A stretch of 64,000 nt of DNA from a bacterium (GCA_020625875.1 JAHLAX010000033.1:84138-148137), one strand, 5' to 3'. Shown: positions 8,718-17,780, counted from the first letter of the stretch. The notes: generated by a model not told the origin, from the letters alone. A program made the numbers and translations.

Positions 8718-9454
8718 AAGCGAATACCTCCCCTGTTGCTGCGGCAATCATCACACGGACAGTTTGTAATCAGGAATTTTTCGCCGTAGTTTGAGTGCAT
8801 ATAACGGTGAGTTGTACCGTAAAAATATCCGTCGCCCGCGAGATGAAGAATATGTGAGGCGTGATTAACGGCTGACGTAATGTCGTGCGATACCATAACT
8901 ATGGTGATTCCACCCTTGTTCAAATCCGCTACCAAGTCATAAAAATCCTGAGAAGCGAGCGGGTCAAGACCAGTGATGGGTTCGTCAAGAATAAGCAGCT
9001 TTGAAGTGGCGCACAAGGCTCTGGCGAGCAAAACACGCTGCTGCTGACCGCCCGAAAGCTCCTGAAAGCACTTGTTTTTCAAATCAAGAATACCGACCTT
9101 TTCCATATTATCGAGAGCGGATTTCTTTTGCTCCTTTGAATAGAACGGCAGCTTGCGGCGATTGAGCGTACCCGAAAGCACAACCTCATAGACAGAGCTC
9201 GGAAAATCGGACTGAATATCATTTTGTTGAGGAAGATAGCCGATATACTTTTTTTCGAGCCCGTCGCCGTATTCTATCGTACCGCTTATCGGATTAATTA
9301 GTCCGAGAAGCCCCTTCATCAGAGTGGACTTGCCGCTTCCGTTTTCGCCGACTATACACAGGTAATCGCCCTTATTGACGGCAAAGCTCAGATTCTCAAA
9401 TACATCTGTGCCCTCATATCCCATTTTTAATTTTTCGCAAATTATATATGACAT
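8714..9454 (-). CDS. znuC: Zn/Mn-type ABC transporter ATP-binding protein
   Basis: 246 aa ABC ATPase: Walker A GENGSGKST, Q-loop GYLPQQNDI, signature LSGGQQQRV, Walker B LLILDEP, H-loop VSHD. The C-terminal tail has three Cys (CPCDDC) which may bind metal. Start overlaps the stop of the binding-protein gene (TAATG) and its end overlaps the permease start by 4 nt. Confidence 0.93.
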   Translation of the reverse strand: MSYIICEKLKMGYEGTDVFENLSFAVNKGDYLCIVGENGSGKSTLMKGLLGLINPISGTIEYGDGLEKKYIGYLPQQNDIQSDFPSSVYEVVLSGTLNRRKLPFYSKEQKKSALDNMEKVGILDLKNKCFQELSGGQQQRVLLARALCATSKLLILDEPITGLDPLASQDFYDLVADLNKGGITIVMVSHDITSAVNHASHILHLAGDGYFYGTTHRYMHSNYGEKFLITNCPCDDCRSNRGGIRL

Positions 9455-10377
9455 TATCCGAGAGCCTCCTTCAATGATTTAAGATTCTGTTCAAACAAAG
9501 ACATAAACGTAGCGCCTTGTTTTGATTGTTCCGAGGTAATATTGTGCAGAGAATAAAATGTTTTGATTTTTGCGTTTGAGTCCTCACATATAGTTTTCGC
9601 TAAACTGTCTGAAGAATTATCAATATGGAAAACAACGGGAACATTGTTATTTCTTGTATAATCAATAAGTTTTGTGACGGTTTTTATTGACGGCTGAGTT
9701 TCGGATGTACAGCCCGGAAAAGCGCTCTCATATTTTATACCGTATTCTTTAACAAAATATAAAAGCGGAAAACGGTCTGCTACAACCATAGGCATGTTAG
9801 CTGAGTTTTTAACAGCACTTTTGAAATCCTCATCAAGCTTATTCAGCCTATTAAGATAAGCTTTTGTATTTGATTGATAATACTCCTTATTGTTTTTATC
9901 TTTGTTGATTATTTCCCCGGAAATTGTTTTAACAAATTTCTTATCATTAGAGAGCGATGTCCAGATATGCTCGTCATACTCATCGCCCTTATTGTGGTCA
10001 ATGTCCTCCTCATAAATAAGGTCGGCGTAATCAAACATACATAGTATTTTAACATCTGAACTTATACTTTTGAGAATATCCTCAACCCACTCATCGCTTT
10101 CGCCGCCGTTGTATATAAAAATATCAGCATTCTGTATTCTGAGAATATCTTTTGGAGTAAGTTCAAAATCGTGAATTTCAGCTCCCGGTGAAATAAGCTG
10201 AGTTACCTCGGCTTTATCCCCTGTTATTTCTTTAGCGAAACTGTAATAAGGGAAAATTGTGGTTACAATACTTAGCTTGTCTGTTTTAACGACAGTATCG
10301 TCGCCGCAGGAGCACAAAGCGGCAATTGCCATTAAAGCCGCGAGCAACAGCGCTATTAACTTTTTTATGACAATCAC
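9454..10377 (-). CDS. znuA: Metal ABC transporter substrate-binding lipoprotein (ZnuA/cluster A-I)
   Basis: 307 aa. Signal peptide with lipobox ending at Cys24 (LCSC). Cluster 9 metal-binding lipoprotein fold. Metal-ligand candidates: His69 in AEIHDFELTP, His137 in DEHIWTS, and an acidic stretch (EEDIDH, GDEYDEH) in place of the long His-rich loop. At the third ligand site the usual His is replaced by VADRF (Asp201), a variant I associate with clostridial homologues. No Zur/Fur box was recognised upstream; the promoter was not identified. Confidence 0.87.
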   Translation of the reverse strand: MIVIKKLIALLLAALMAIAALCSCGDDTVVKTDKLSIVTTIFPYYSFAKEITGDKAEVTQLISPGAEIHDFELTPKDILRIQNADIFIYNGGESDEWVEDILKSISSDVKILCMFDYADLIYEEDIDHNKGDEYDEHIWTSLSNDKKFVKTISGEIINKDKNNKEYYQSNTKAYLNRLNKLDEDFKSAVKNSANMPMVVADRFPLLYFVKEYGIKYESAFPGCTSETQPSIKTVTKLIDYTRNNNVPVVFHIDNSSDSLAKTICEDSNAKIKTFYSLHNITSEQSKQGATFMSLFEQNLKSLKEALG

Positions 10378-10390
10378 CCTCTTTAAATTA

Positions 10391-10419
10391 AAAGGCTGTC
10401 CCGCGCTGAGACAGCCTTT
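10391..10419 (-). terminator. Terminator of secDF operon
   Basis: Perfect 10-bp stem AAAGGCTGTC/GACAGCCTTT with a 9-nt loop, followed on the minus strand by TTTTAATTT. It begins 7 nt after the secF stop. Confidence 0.75.
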
Positions 10420-10425
10420 ATAAGT

Positions 10426-11415
10426 TTATTTTTTGGTCGAAGCTTTCTTTTCTTCTCTCTTTTTCCACATAACCCAGAGCGGGCCAGCGATACAAAGCGA
10501 GGAGTAACAACCTGATACCAGACCGACCATCATCGGAATGGCGAACGCCTTAACGGAGTCAAGGTTATATACGATAGCCAGAATGAATACGATAGCAACA
10601 GCCGAAATGGTTGTGATTGATGTAATAATTGTACGACGCATAACCTTAGTAGCCGCTACGTTAAATACATCCTTGATGTCAGCCTTGTAGCCGATTCTCT
10701 TGCGTTCCTCACGAACACGGTCATAAACTACAACAGTATCGTTGAGCGAGTAACCGAGAATCATAAGCGCTACAGCCATAAAGCTGGAGTCGATAGGCAT
10801 ACGGAAAATTACATAGAAGAAGTAGATAATAGCCAAATCGTGGAACAACGCGACCAAACCGAACACACCAGCGGAAAGACCGCCGATTTTCTTGAATCGG
10901 ATTGTTACGTAAAGCACCATCAATACAGCCGCGATAGCAACCGCTACAAGACACTTGAGCAAGAAGCTGAAGCCCATTGTAGCGTCAACCGAGCTGCTCT
11001 GCTCCATCTTAAAGTTGTTCTTAGGGAACGCCTTTTGGATGCTTGAAGTGATGTCCTTCTGTAATTTTGTTGTGATTTTTGTTGTGCCAGAGAACTGAAC
11101 GGTTAAAACATTCTTGTTGTTAACCATATCTTTTGAATCAGAGAAGGTAACAACATCATCAGGAGTAGCCTTCTGAACTAAGTCTCTGAGCTTGGCGTTG
11201 TCAACATCGCCTGTATAGCTGTACTTAATCATCGAACCGCCTGTGAACTGGATGTCCATAGTTGTTCCGAAAATGAAGTTACAAACAATACCAATTAAAA
11301 TAATCGCGAGTGATAATCCGAAGAAAATCTTACGGTGCCCGATAAAATCCTTAGCGGGTTTACCCTTTACCAACAGCTTTTCTTCTTCGGTCATTCTAAC
11401 AAAATTATTTGCCAT
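10426..11415 (-). CDS. secF: Protein translocase subunit SecF
   Basis: Membrane partner of SecD that uses the proton motive force to assist late Sec translocation. 329 aa from the ATG at 11413-11415, chosen for its GGAGGTG ribosome binding site; the frame is open 17 codons upstream. SecD/SecF family features: six segments, TGGSMIKYSY near the N-terminus and the D-loop GYSLNDTVVVYDRVREERK. It overlaps secD by 11 nt. Confidence 0.95.
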   Translation of the reverse strand: MANNFVRMTEEEKLLVKGKPAKDFIGHRKIFFGLSLAIILIGIVCNFIFGTTMDIQFTGGSMIKYSYTGDVDNAKLRDLVQKATPDDVVTFSDSKDMVNNKNVLTVQFSGTTKITTKLQKDITSSIQKAFPKNNFKMEQSSSVDATMGFSFLLKCLVAVAIAAVLMVLYVTIRFKKIGGLSAGVFGLVALFHDLAIIYFFYVIFRMPIDSSFMAVALMILGYSLNDTVVVYDRVREERKRIGYKADIKDVFNVAATKVMRRTIITSITTISAVAIVFILAIVYNLDSVKAFAIPMMVGLVSGCYSSLCIAGPLWVMWKKREEKKASTKK

Positions 11416-12826
11416 CCTTAACACCTCCGAAAAGCCATTTATGACGTACAACCTTGAAGCCCGCAACTGAACGGAGCATTACACGGCTCAGGAATACACC
11501 CATAATAAAGTTGGCGATAACACCGACGAGGAGTGTATAACCGAATGAGTAGATTGTACCTGTTGTAGACTGACCGAAAATCCATGAGAGGATGTTTGTA
11601 GGTCCGAATACAAGCAGAAGAATAATAGCTACGATAACGATAGTCATATTACCGTCGATAATAGCCGACAGGGAGCTCTTTGTACCTCTGTCCAGAGCGC
11701 CGTCAAGCGTACGGCCTGAACGCATTTCCTCGATAATACGCTCGGATGTGATAACGTTCGCGTCAACACCCATACCGATCGAGAGGATAAGACCCGCGAT
11801 ACCTGGCAAGGTCATAGTGAACGAGCTGAATACGGGGAAGTAACCCGAGATAGCGGCTATTGTAATACCCATCTGACCGATAAGCGCGATAACCGCGACA
11901 AAGCCGGGAAGACGGTACATAATAATCATAAAGATAGCAATAAGGATAAACGCGATAATACCAGCGTATGCCATCGCCATAAGTGAGTTCTCACCGAGAG
12001 AAGCTGATACGGAGCCGAATGAATCGGTCTCGAGCTTAAACGGAAGCGCGCCCGCCTGAATTTTATTGGCAAGATCTGTCGCCTCGGAAGCTGTAAAGTC
12101 GCCAGTAATCTGAGCGTTGCCGCCTGTGATTACACTCTGGATTGTGGGAGCTGAAAGCATAATATCGTCCATCCAGATAGATACAACCTGTCCGTTATAC
12201 TTCTTTGTAATATCGGCGAATTTCTTAGCGCCTTCGCTGTTGAACTCAAGATATACAGCGTAATTAGAAGCGCCCTTGGAACCTGAGGATGAATCGTTGT
12301 TAACGCCAGCCTGAGCCTTTTTAACATAAGAGCCATCCATCAAAACTTCTTCTGTATCACCTGTAGGTGTTGAATAAACCAGATTACCGTCAGAACCCAT
12401 AGAAGTGTCCTTGTAGCTGTTGCCGGGACGGAATGTGAGCTTAGCGGTTGAGCTGATTTCCTCAATAGCCTTTTCTACGTTATATTCCTTTTCATCGGAT
12501 TTCCACGGATAACGAACGATAATACGGTCCGTGTTATAGTCAGCGTAAAGCTCATAGTCAGTGATACCCGAGCTAACCATACGGGTTTCAATAATTGACT
12601 TTGCCGAGTCGAGCTGTTCATTGGTCGCTTTGTAGCCGTCAGCAGGCTCAAACGTCGCCTCAACACCGCCTCGAATATCCGTGCCCCATCTGATGTCAAA
12701 AATACCCTTGATCGCTGTTACCTTGTTATCACCTACATAGTAGGATACGCCGAAAATGGCGGTAAAGGAAAACGCGAGGATAAGAATGGCAACAATGAAA
12801 AACACGGGCTTTGGGATTCTTTTCAT
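11405..12826 (-). CDS. secD: Protein translocase subunit SecD
   Basis: 473 aa membrane protein with one N-terminal segment, a large extracytoplasmic P1 domain (about residues 40-260, rich in Ser/Asp/Lys) and five C-terminal segments including GMGVDANVITSERIIEEMR. Works with SecF downstream. ATG preceded by TTGGAGGTC. Transcription most likely starts at the strong promoter 12916-12944 and gives a 5' leader with a long hairpin. Confidence 0.95.
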   Translation of the reverse strand: MKRIPKPVFFIVAILILAFSFTAIFGVSYYVGDNKVTAIKGIFDIRWGTDIRGGVEATFEPADGYKATNEQLDSAKSIIETRMVSSGITDYELYADYNTDRIIVRYPWKSDEKEYNVEKAIEEISSTAKLTFRPGNSYKDTSMGSDGNLVYSTPTGDTEEVLMDGSYVKKAQAGVNNDSSSGSKGASNYAVYLEFNSEGAKKFADITKKYNGQVVSIWMDDIMLSAPTIQSVITGGNAQITGDFTASEATDLANKIQAGALPFKLETDSFGSVSASLGENSLMAMAYAGIIAFILIAIFMIIMYRLPGFVAVIALIGQMGITIAAISGYFPVFSSFTMTLPGIAGLILSIGMGVDANVITSERIIEEMRSGRTLDGALDRGTKSSLSAIIDGNMTIVIVAIILLLVFGPTNILSWIFGQSTTGTIYSFGYTLLVGVIANFIMGVFLSRVMLRSVAGFKVVRHKWLFGGVKDGK

Positions 12827-12855
12827 GCCATAAGACCTCCAAATATTTTCTAAAA

Positions 12856-12903
12856 TCTATACGAAAACGCAGAATAACTCTGCCGCGTCGACATTCGTAT
12901 AGA
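12856..12903 (-). other. 5' leader hairpin of secD mRNA
   Basis: Perfect 10-bp inverted repeat TCTATACGAA (12856-12865) and TTCGTATAGA (12894-12903) encloses a second small stem GCAGA/TCTGC. The predicted transcription start is about 6 nt upstream of the first arm, so the mRNA would begin with this hairpin, about 30 nt before the secD ATG. Confidence 0.6.
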
Positions 12904-12915
12904 CGTAACAGAGTT

Positions 12916-12944
12916 ATTATACTTTTTTTTGATATAAAAGTCAA
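12916..12944 (-). promoter_or_regulatory. Strong SigA promoter of secDF
   Basis: Minus strand TTGACT, 17-nt spacer, TATAAT (-10 at 12916-12921). A second inverted repeat, AATAACTCTG (12873-12882) with CAGAGTTATT (12909-12918), overlaps the -10 and start site and could be an operator. Confidence 0.85.
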
Positions 12945-13011
12945 TGATTTTATTGGGGATTTAGTAATATTTTTATAGATTTGATAAAAAACCGTTCTTT
13001 ATATTGACTAA

Positions 13012-14286
13012 TTAAACAAGCTTTTCAATAGCGGCGAGCTTAACGCATACGCAGAAAATGTCCATAGCAAGCGAAAGTTCCTCAACAGACGGGAACGAAG
13101 GAGCGATTCTGATGTTCTTGTCGTCAGGATCTTTGCCATAAGGGAATGTCGCGCCTGCGCCAGTAAGCACTACGCCCGCCTGCTTGCAAAGCTCTACTAC
13201 CCTCTTGGCTGTACCGTTATACACATCAACGCTCACAAAATAACCGCCGTTGGGATTTGTCCAACACGCGATATTATTATCAGAAAAGCTTGAATTAAGC
13301 TTGTCAAGAACCGTTTTGAACTTGGGAGCAAGAATAGTCTTGTGCTTTTTCATATGCTCTAAAAGGCCGTTATAGTCACCGAAGAACTTAGTGTGACGAA
13401 GCATATTGATTTTATCGTAACCGATTGTCGAGTATGTGTAGCGTTTTTTCAAAAAGTCCATATTCAGCTTTGAGGCGGACATAGCGGCTACACCAGCGCC
13501 CGAGAAGGTAATTTTTGATGTCGAACTGAAGACTATTGGCATATCAGCGCTGCCGTTTTTCTCACATTCAGCAACCAGATTGAGTAAAGTGTCGCTGTTA
13601 TCGGTGACATCGTGTATGGCGTAGGCATTATCCCACATTATTCTGAAATCTTTGGCAGCTGGCTTAAGATTAGCGAAACGGCGTACAACCTCGTCAGAAT
13701 AGGTTATACCCGTGGGATTGCTGTATTTCGGAACGCACCATATGCCTTTGATTGAGCTGTCCTCGCTAACGAGCTTCTCTATAACATCCATATCAGGACC
13801 ATCAGCGTTCATCGGAACAGGAATCATCTCAAAACCGTAGTAGCCAGTGATGCCGAAATGGCGGTCATAACCTGGAACGGGACATAGGAACTTTCTGTCA
13901 GCGACATTAAACCACGGCTCACAATCATCATAAGGTGAAGATGTCATAAAAGCGGAAATTGTGTCGAACATCATATTGAGACTCGAGTTGCCGCCTACAA
14001 AAACATTGTTGACATTAACACCCATTATATCGGCAAAAAGATGCTTGCACTCAAGAATACCGTCAAGCTCACCGTAGTTTCTGCAGTCGATACCGTCAGC
14101 GGCGCGGCACGCAAAAGCGCTGTGAATAGAGTCAAGCATAGGCATAGAAAGGTCAAGCTGCTCAGGAGAGGGCTTTCCTCTCGCCATATTCAGGCTCAGC
14201 CCTTTTGACTTGTATTCCTCGTATTTTTTTAAAAGGTTTTCTTTTTCATTCAAAAGCGCCTCTTTGGAAGCGTTTAAATAATCCAT
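13012..14286 (-). CDS. PLP-dependent aminotransferase, aspartate aminotransferase Ic type
   Basis: 424 aa. Start at ATG 14284-14286 (AAGGGG upstream); the frame extends 20 codons further without a ribosome binding site. Resembles the divergent class I aspartate aminotransferases of the MocR-like/Corynebacterium AspT type: SLNMARGKPSPEQLDLS near the N-terminus, YGELDG, NPTGITYS, DNAYAIHDV, and the Schiff-base Lys in SSTSKITFSGAG. Probably interconverts aspartate/glutamate with oxoacids. It stands alone; no pathway partner flanks it. Confidence 0.82.
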   Translation of the reverse strand: MDYLNASKEALLNEKENLLKKYEEYKSKGLSLNMARGKPSPEQLDLSMPMLDSIHSAFACRAADGIDCRNYGELDGILECKHLFADIMGVNVNNVFVGGNSSLNMMFDTISAFMTSSPYDDCEPWFNVADRKFLCPVPGYDRHFGITGYYGFEMIPVPMNADGPDMDVIEKLVSEDSSIKGIWCVPKYSNPTGITYSDEVVRRFANLKPAAKDFRIMWDNAYAIHDVTDNSDTLLNLVAECEKNGSADMPIVFSSTSKITFSGAGVAAMSASKLNMDFLKKRYTYSTIGYDKINMLRHTKFFGDYNGLLEHMKKHKTILAPKFKTVLDKLNSSFSDNNIACWTNPNGGYFVSVDVYNGTAKRVVELCKQAGVVLTGAGATFPYGKDPDDKNIRIAPSFPSVEELSLAMDIFCVCVKLAAIEKLV

Positions 14287-14435
14287 TTTGATTACCCCTT
14301 GAGTAAAATATTTCATTTGCATTAGATATAATACTATAATATTCACAATATTGCAAGTTTTTTATGACTAACTTGCGTTTTCTGTTAACAATTACAAATC
14401 CTAAGATTATTTAGTATAAAAAACTGTAAAAAATA

Positions 14436-14455
14436 AAGGACGCGTAAGCGTCCCT
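14436..14455 (-). terminator. Terminator after cpsD-like gene
   Basis: GGACGC/GCGTCC arms (14438-14443, 14448-14453) with a 4-nt loop, followed on the minus strand by TTTATTTTTT. Starts just after the tyrosine-kinase stop. Confidence 0.75.
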
Positions 14456-14460
14456 TATTA

Positions 14461-15225
14461 TTAATAGTATTGATAGTAGTAATAATAGTAGTAACCGCGT
14501 TTTCCTCGTTTACCCTCGTGTGTAACACCTACACGAATAAAACCGAGAGGCTTCGCTTTTGTTACCTTGATATTCTGGATAAGCTTTTCTATATCGCCGT
14601 GAGTGGTTTTGCGCTCACGCGTAACAAGAAGATACCCTGAAATATAATCTTTTAAAAGCAGAGCGTCAGCAACAACGCCTACAGGCGGTGAATCGAAAAT
14701 AATGTAGTCATATTCTCTGTTAAGGCGTTCAAGGAATCTCGAAACCTCAGGCGAGCAGATAAGCTCTGACGGGTTGGGCGGGATTGTGCCTGATGTAAGT
14801 ACGTCGAGACAAGGTAATACATCACGATGAACAACATCATCAAAAACTACCATACGTCCGACCATATCCGAAAAGCCCGCTTTGTTCTCAAGTTTTAAGA
14901 TATTATGAACATTAGGACGACGAAGGTCACAGTCAACGAGAATAACCTTCTTGCCCATCTTAGAGAATGAAATAGCGAGGTTGGCTGCTACTGTACTTTT
15001 ACCGTCACCCTTAGCGTACGAAGTAACGCAAAAAGCTTTTTTGTCAGTCGCTGAGAGTGAGAACATAATGTTGGTTCGGGCTGATTTATATGCCTCAACA
15101 ATAGCGAATTTACTTTTTTCGGAAAGGACGTTTTTGCTGTCCTTTTTATTATTTCTTTTCTTCTTAGTATCGTCTTTTACCGCTTTATTCTCACGGATTT
15201 TTTGTCCGGGTAATTTTATTTTCAT
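14461..15225 (-). CDS. CpsD/CapB-type bacterial tyrosine kinase
   Basis: 254 aa. Walker A AKGDGKST (71-78), Walker A' VILVDCDLRRP (94-104) and Walker B YIIFDSPPVGVVAD mark a BY-kinase. The C-terminus is a Tyr cluster, seven Tyr, a Gln, then two Tyr (245-254), the autophosphorylation tail. With the CpsC-type adaptor encoded 7 nt upstream it should control exopolysaccharide chain length/export. The phosphatase CpsB and the polymerase are not adjacent; a Wzy-like gene and sugar transferase lie at 41-43 kb. Confidence 0.88.
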   Translation of the reverse strand: MKIKLPGQKIRENKAVKDDTKKKRNNKKDSKNVLSEKSKFAIVEAYKSARTNIMFSLSATDKKAFCVTSYAKGDGKSTVAANLAISFSKMGKKVILVDCDLRRPNVHNILKLENKAGFSDMVGRMVVFDDVVHRDVLPCLDVLTSGTIPPNPSELICSPEVSRFLERLNREYDYIIFDSPPVGVVADALLLKDYISGYLLVTRERKTTHGDIEKLIQNIKVTKAKPLGFIRVGVTHEGKRGKRGYYYYYYYQYY

Positions 15226-15232
15226 CTGTCAA

Positions 15233-15934
15233 TTACCCCTCTTTCTCAAAGTCAACAATTTCCGCAAAAACAGGGAGACCGTAAAGCTTGGCGAGGTCAT
15301 CACCAGGTTTAAGCGTAGTATCAATAATCTCAAGGAAGAACGCGAGAAGAATACCCAATACCAATCCAATACCAAGACCAATCAGAGTATTCTGGTTTAT
15401 ATTAGGTGAAACTGGCGATGTGGGAGCGGTAGCGCTCTGAATAGTATCAACTCTGCCTCGGTTCTTGCCGTACAATGAAGCGAATGTCTTAGGAGCCTGC
15501 TCGGCAAGCTGATTGGCGACATTAGCGGCAACCTGAGGGTTAGCTGAAGAACAATTAAAACGAATAAAGTTTTGATCATCGACCTGTTCAATACTTACTG
15601 ACGCGTTACTCATCAGAGAAGTCATATCGGGCGAATTACTGAAGAGAATAACGCAGTTCGAAGCGATTGTGGATGAAGCGCTGATATTACCCGAATCAAT
15701 CCTGCCGCTCATATTATAACCGTTATAGCTTGTCGTCGGCTGAGTATTGTTGTTTGTATAATAATCCGAATAGTTCTGAATCATTATCAACGACGAAGCT
15801 GAATAAACTGGCGTAATGAAAAAGCTTGAATAACCGTACGCAATAAGCGTTACAAGAGCGGCAATAAGAATAATCAGCTTTACATGCCGCATAATCATCG
15901 CAAGTATTTTTTGAGGAGTTAAATCCTTTGGCAT
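15233..15934 (-). CDS. CpsC/Wzz-type chain-length determinant, BY-kinase adaptor
   Basis: 233 aa from ATG 15932-15934, which has GGGAGGT upstream; the frame continues 18 codons further. Two membrane segments (about 20-42 and 175-197) flank an extracytoplasmic domain rich in Ser/Asn/Tyr; the Pro-rich TAPTSPVSPN motif precedes the second segment, as in Wzz/CpsC proteins. The cytoplasmic C-terminus should activate the kinase encoded next. Confidence 0.87.
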   Translation of the reverse strand: MPKDLTPQKILAMIMRHVKLIILIAALVTLIAYGYSSFFITPVYSASSLIMIQNYSDYYTNNNTQPTTSYNGYNMSGRIDSGNISASSTIASNCVILFSNSPDMTSLMSNASVSIEQVDDQNFIRFNCSSANPQVAANVANQLAEQAPKTFASLYGKNRGRVDTIQSATAPTSPVSPNINQNTLIGLGIGLVLGILLAFFLEIIDTTLKPGDDLAKLYGLPVFAEIVDFEKEG

Positions 15935-16043
15935 ATGCTTACCTCCCAAATCAAAATCTAAACATACACGATAATTATAAACCAACAATATGCTTTTATA
16001 TTTCTAATTTTGAATTATAAATTTAAAAATATTCCAAAAAAGA

Positions 16044-16067
16044 AAGCTGCCGTGAAAACGACAGCTT
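16044..16067 (-). terminator. Terminator of oadGB
   Basis: Arms AAGCTGCCG and CGACAGCTT (one G-U pair) are followed on the minus strand by TCTTTTTT; it begins within 10 nt of the oadB stop. Confidence 0.75.
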
Positions 16068-16075
16068 TTTAAAAA

Positions 16076-17314
16076 CTATTTTAATACATTCATCAGTACA
16101 CCCGCGGCTACGGCTGAACCGATAACGCCAGCGACATTCGGACCCATAGCGTGCATCAAAAGGAAGTTGCCCGGGTTCTCCTCCTGCCCCACTCTCTGTG
16201 AGACACGGGCAGCCATAGGAACCGCCGAGACGCCAGCGGAACCGATAAGCGGATTAACCTTTCCGCCAGTCACCTTATACATAACCTTACCGAAAAGCAC
16301 ACCACAGGCTGTACCCATCATAAAGGCGATAAGACCGAGCGCGATAATTTTGAGCGTGCTCAAAGACAGGAAGTTTGCTCCCGTGGCGGTAGCGCCGACT
16401 GTTGTGCCTAGGAATATTGTAATTATATTCATCAATTCATTCTGGGCGGTTTTTGAAATTCTGTCACAAACGCCTGATTCCTTGAGCAGGTTACCAAACA
16501 TCAGCATACCTACAAGAGGCGCGGCGTCGGGAAGTAAAATCGAAATAACAACAACAATGATTATCGGGAAAATGATTTTTTCAAGCTTTGATACAGGACG
16601 AAGCTGCTCCATAACAACCGAACGCTCTTTCTTAGTTGTGAGCGCTCTCATAATAGGCGGCTGAATAATCGGCACAAGCGCCATATAGGAGTAGGCGGCA
16701 ATCGCGATAGAGCCCAGTAACTCCGGAGCGAGCTTGGTGGTAACATAAATCGCCGTCGGGCCGTCAGCGCCTCCAATAATACCGATCGCGCCAGCCTGAG
16801 CATCAGTAAAGCCTAGGAAAATTGCGCCGATAAATGTGATAAAAATACCAATCTGAGCGGCAGCTCCAAGAATAAAACTCTTGGGATTAGCTATAAGAGG
16901 ACCGAAATCAGTCATAGCGCCTACGCCGAGAAAAATCAAAGGAGGATAAATTCCAAGCTTAACCCCTTGATATAAATAATAGAGCAGTCCACCGTAATGA
17001 GGCACATTATAATAGGTTATGCCGTTCATTACGGTCGTTGCGTAGCCCTCGGTCGTACCCTTAACTTTTATACATTCCGCCGCGCTCATCAGCTCTGTCT
17101 GAGGAGCTTCGGTAATCGCGGGATATAAATTAACAAGAAGCATACCAAACGCTATCGGCAAAAGTAAAAGCGGCTCGAACTGTTTTTTTATGGCGAGGTA
17201 AAAAAGTACGCACGCCACTGCAATCATTACATAGTTTCTCCAATCGAGTTGATTCAGACCTGAGCCCTGAAAAATACCCTCGATGGCTTTCCAAAATCTT
17301 TCAAATATTTCCAT
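16076..17314 (-). CDS. oadB: Na+-translocating decarboxylase beta subunit (OadB/GcdB/MmdB)
   Basis: 412 aa integral membrane protein, the usual length of the beta subunit that decarboxylates carboxybiotin and pumps Na+. The conserved GIIGGADGPTAIYVTTKL region, and MGPNVAGVIGSAVAAG near the C-terminus, identify the family. Oxaloacetate, methylmalonyl-CoA and glutaconyl-CoA systems share this subunit, so the substrate is undecided. It follows oadG by 20 nt; the carboxyltransferase alpha subunit and biotin carrier are not in the window. Confidence 0.93.
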   Translation of the reverse strand: MEIFERFWKAIEGIFQGSGLNQLDWRNYVMIAVACVLFYLAIKKQFEPLLLLPIAFGMLLVNLYPAITEAPQTELMSAAECIKVKGTTEGYATTVMNGITYYNVPHYGGLLYYLYQGVKLGIYPPLIFLGVGAMTDFGPLIANPKSFILGAAAQIGIFITFIGAIFLGFTDAQAGAIGIIGGADGPTAIYVTTKLAPELLGSIAIAAYSYMALVPIIQPPIMRALTTKKERSVVMEQLRPVSKLEKIIFPIIIVVVISILLPDAAPLVGMLMFGNLLKESGVCDRISKTAQNELMNIITIFLGTTVGATATGANFLSLSTLKIIALGLIAFMMGTACGVLFGKVMYKVTGGKVNPLIGSAGVSAVPMAARVSQRVGQEENPGNFLLMHAMGPNVAGVIGSAVAAGVLMNVLK

Positions 17315-17334
17315 ATCTACGGTTCCTTTCTTAT

Positions 17335-17745
17335 TTAAAAGCCAAAGGGTTGATTATTCTCAAGAATCGCGGCTCTGCCCCATTCCGACTGAGATTTTGA
17401 GCGTTTGACGCTTTTAATCTTCACCTTTTGTTTTGAACCGAACATTGTATATACAGCAGCTGAAATAACAGCCACAATCTCCTCGGGTACCCCCTCGTCT
17501 ATTGCGACAGGATTCGGCTCTGGAACGGGCTCTGATTTTTGCTTAGACAGCTCAGCGTCCATAAGCTCCTGACGTTTTTTTGCTTCCTTCTCAGTTTTGC
17601 GTTCAATCGCTTTATTCTGAGCTTTTGACACTATAGTACCGTAAAGCCATATTATAAATATCAGCAGAATGAGCACGCCGAAGACTATAGCGAAGCCCGT
17701 TAGCAGCATTGAGGCGGAGATAGTAAATTTGCCCATCATATCCAT
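17335..17745 (-). CDS. oadG: Na+-translocating decarboxylase gamma subunit
   Basis: 136 aa. One membrane helix (residues 13-38), a charged Lys/Glu linker, and a C-terminal EEIVAVISAAVYTMF segment followed by the WGRAAILEN tail typical of OadG. It anchors and assembles the decarboxylase. Own promoter upstream; co-transcribed with oadB. Confidence 0.85.
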   Translation of the reverse strand: MDMMGKFTISASMLLTGFAIVFGVLILLIFIIWLYGTIVSKAQNKAIERKTEKEAKKRQELMDAELSKQKSEPVPEPNPVAIDEGVPEEIVAVISAAVYTMFGSKQKVKIKSVKRSKSQSEWGRAAILENNQPFGF

Positions 17746-17780
17746 AATATTACCCCCATATTAAATAATCATACATAGTA

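Noticed and set aside
12856..12918. H-type pseudoknot from the two interleaved inverted repeats of the secD leader
   Set aside because: One arm (12909-12918) overlaps the -10 box and would not be transcribed, so an RNA pseudoknot cannot form from this promoter.
12729..12944. 71-codon frame overlapping the secD start, possible secretion-stress arrest peptide
   Set aside because: Its ATG lies within the -35 region of the secD promoter, upstream of the predicted transcript start, and it has no ribosome binding site.
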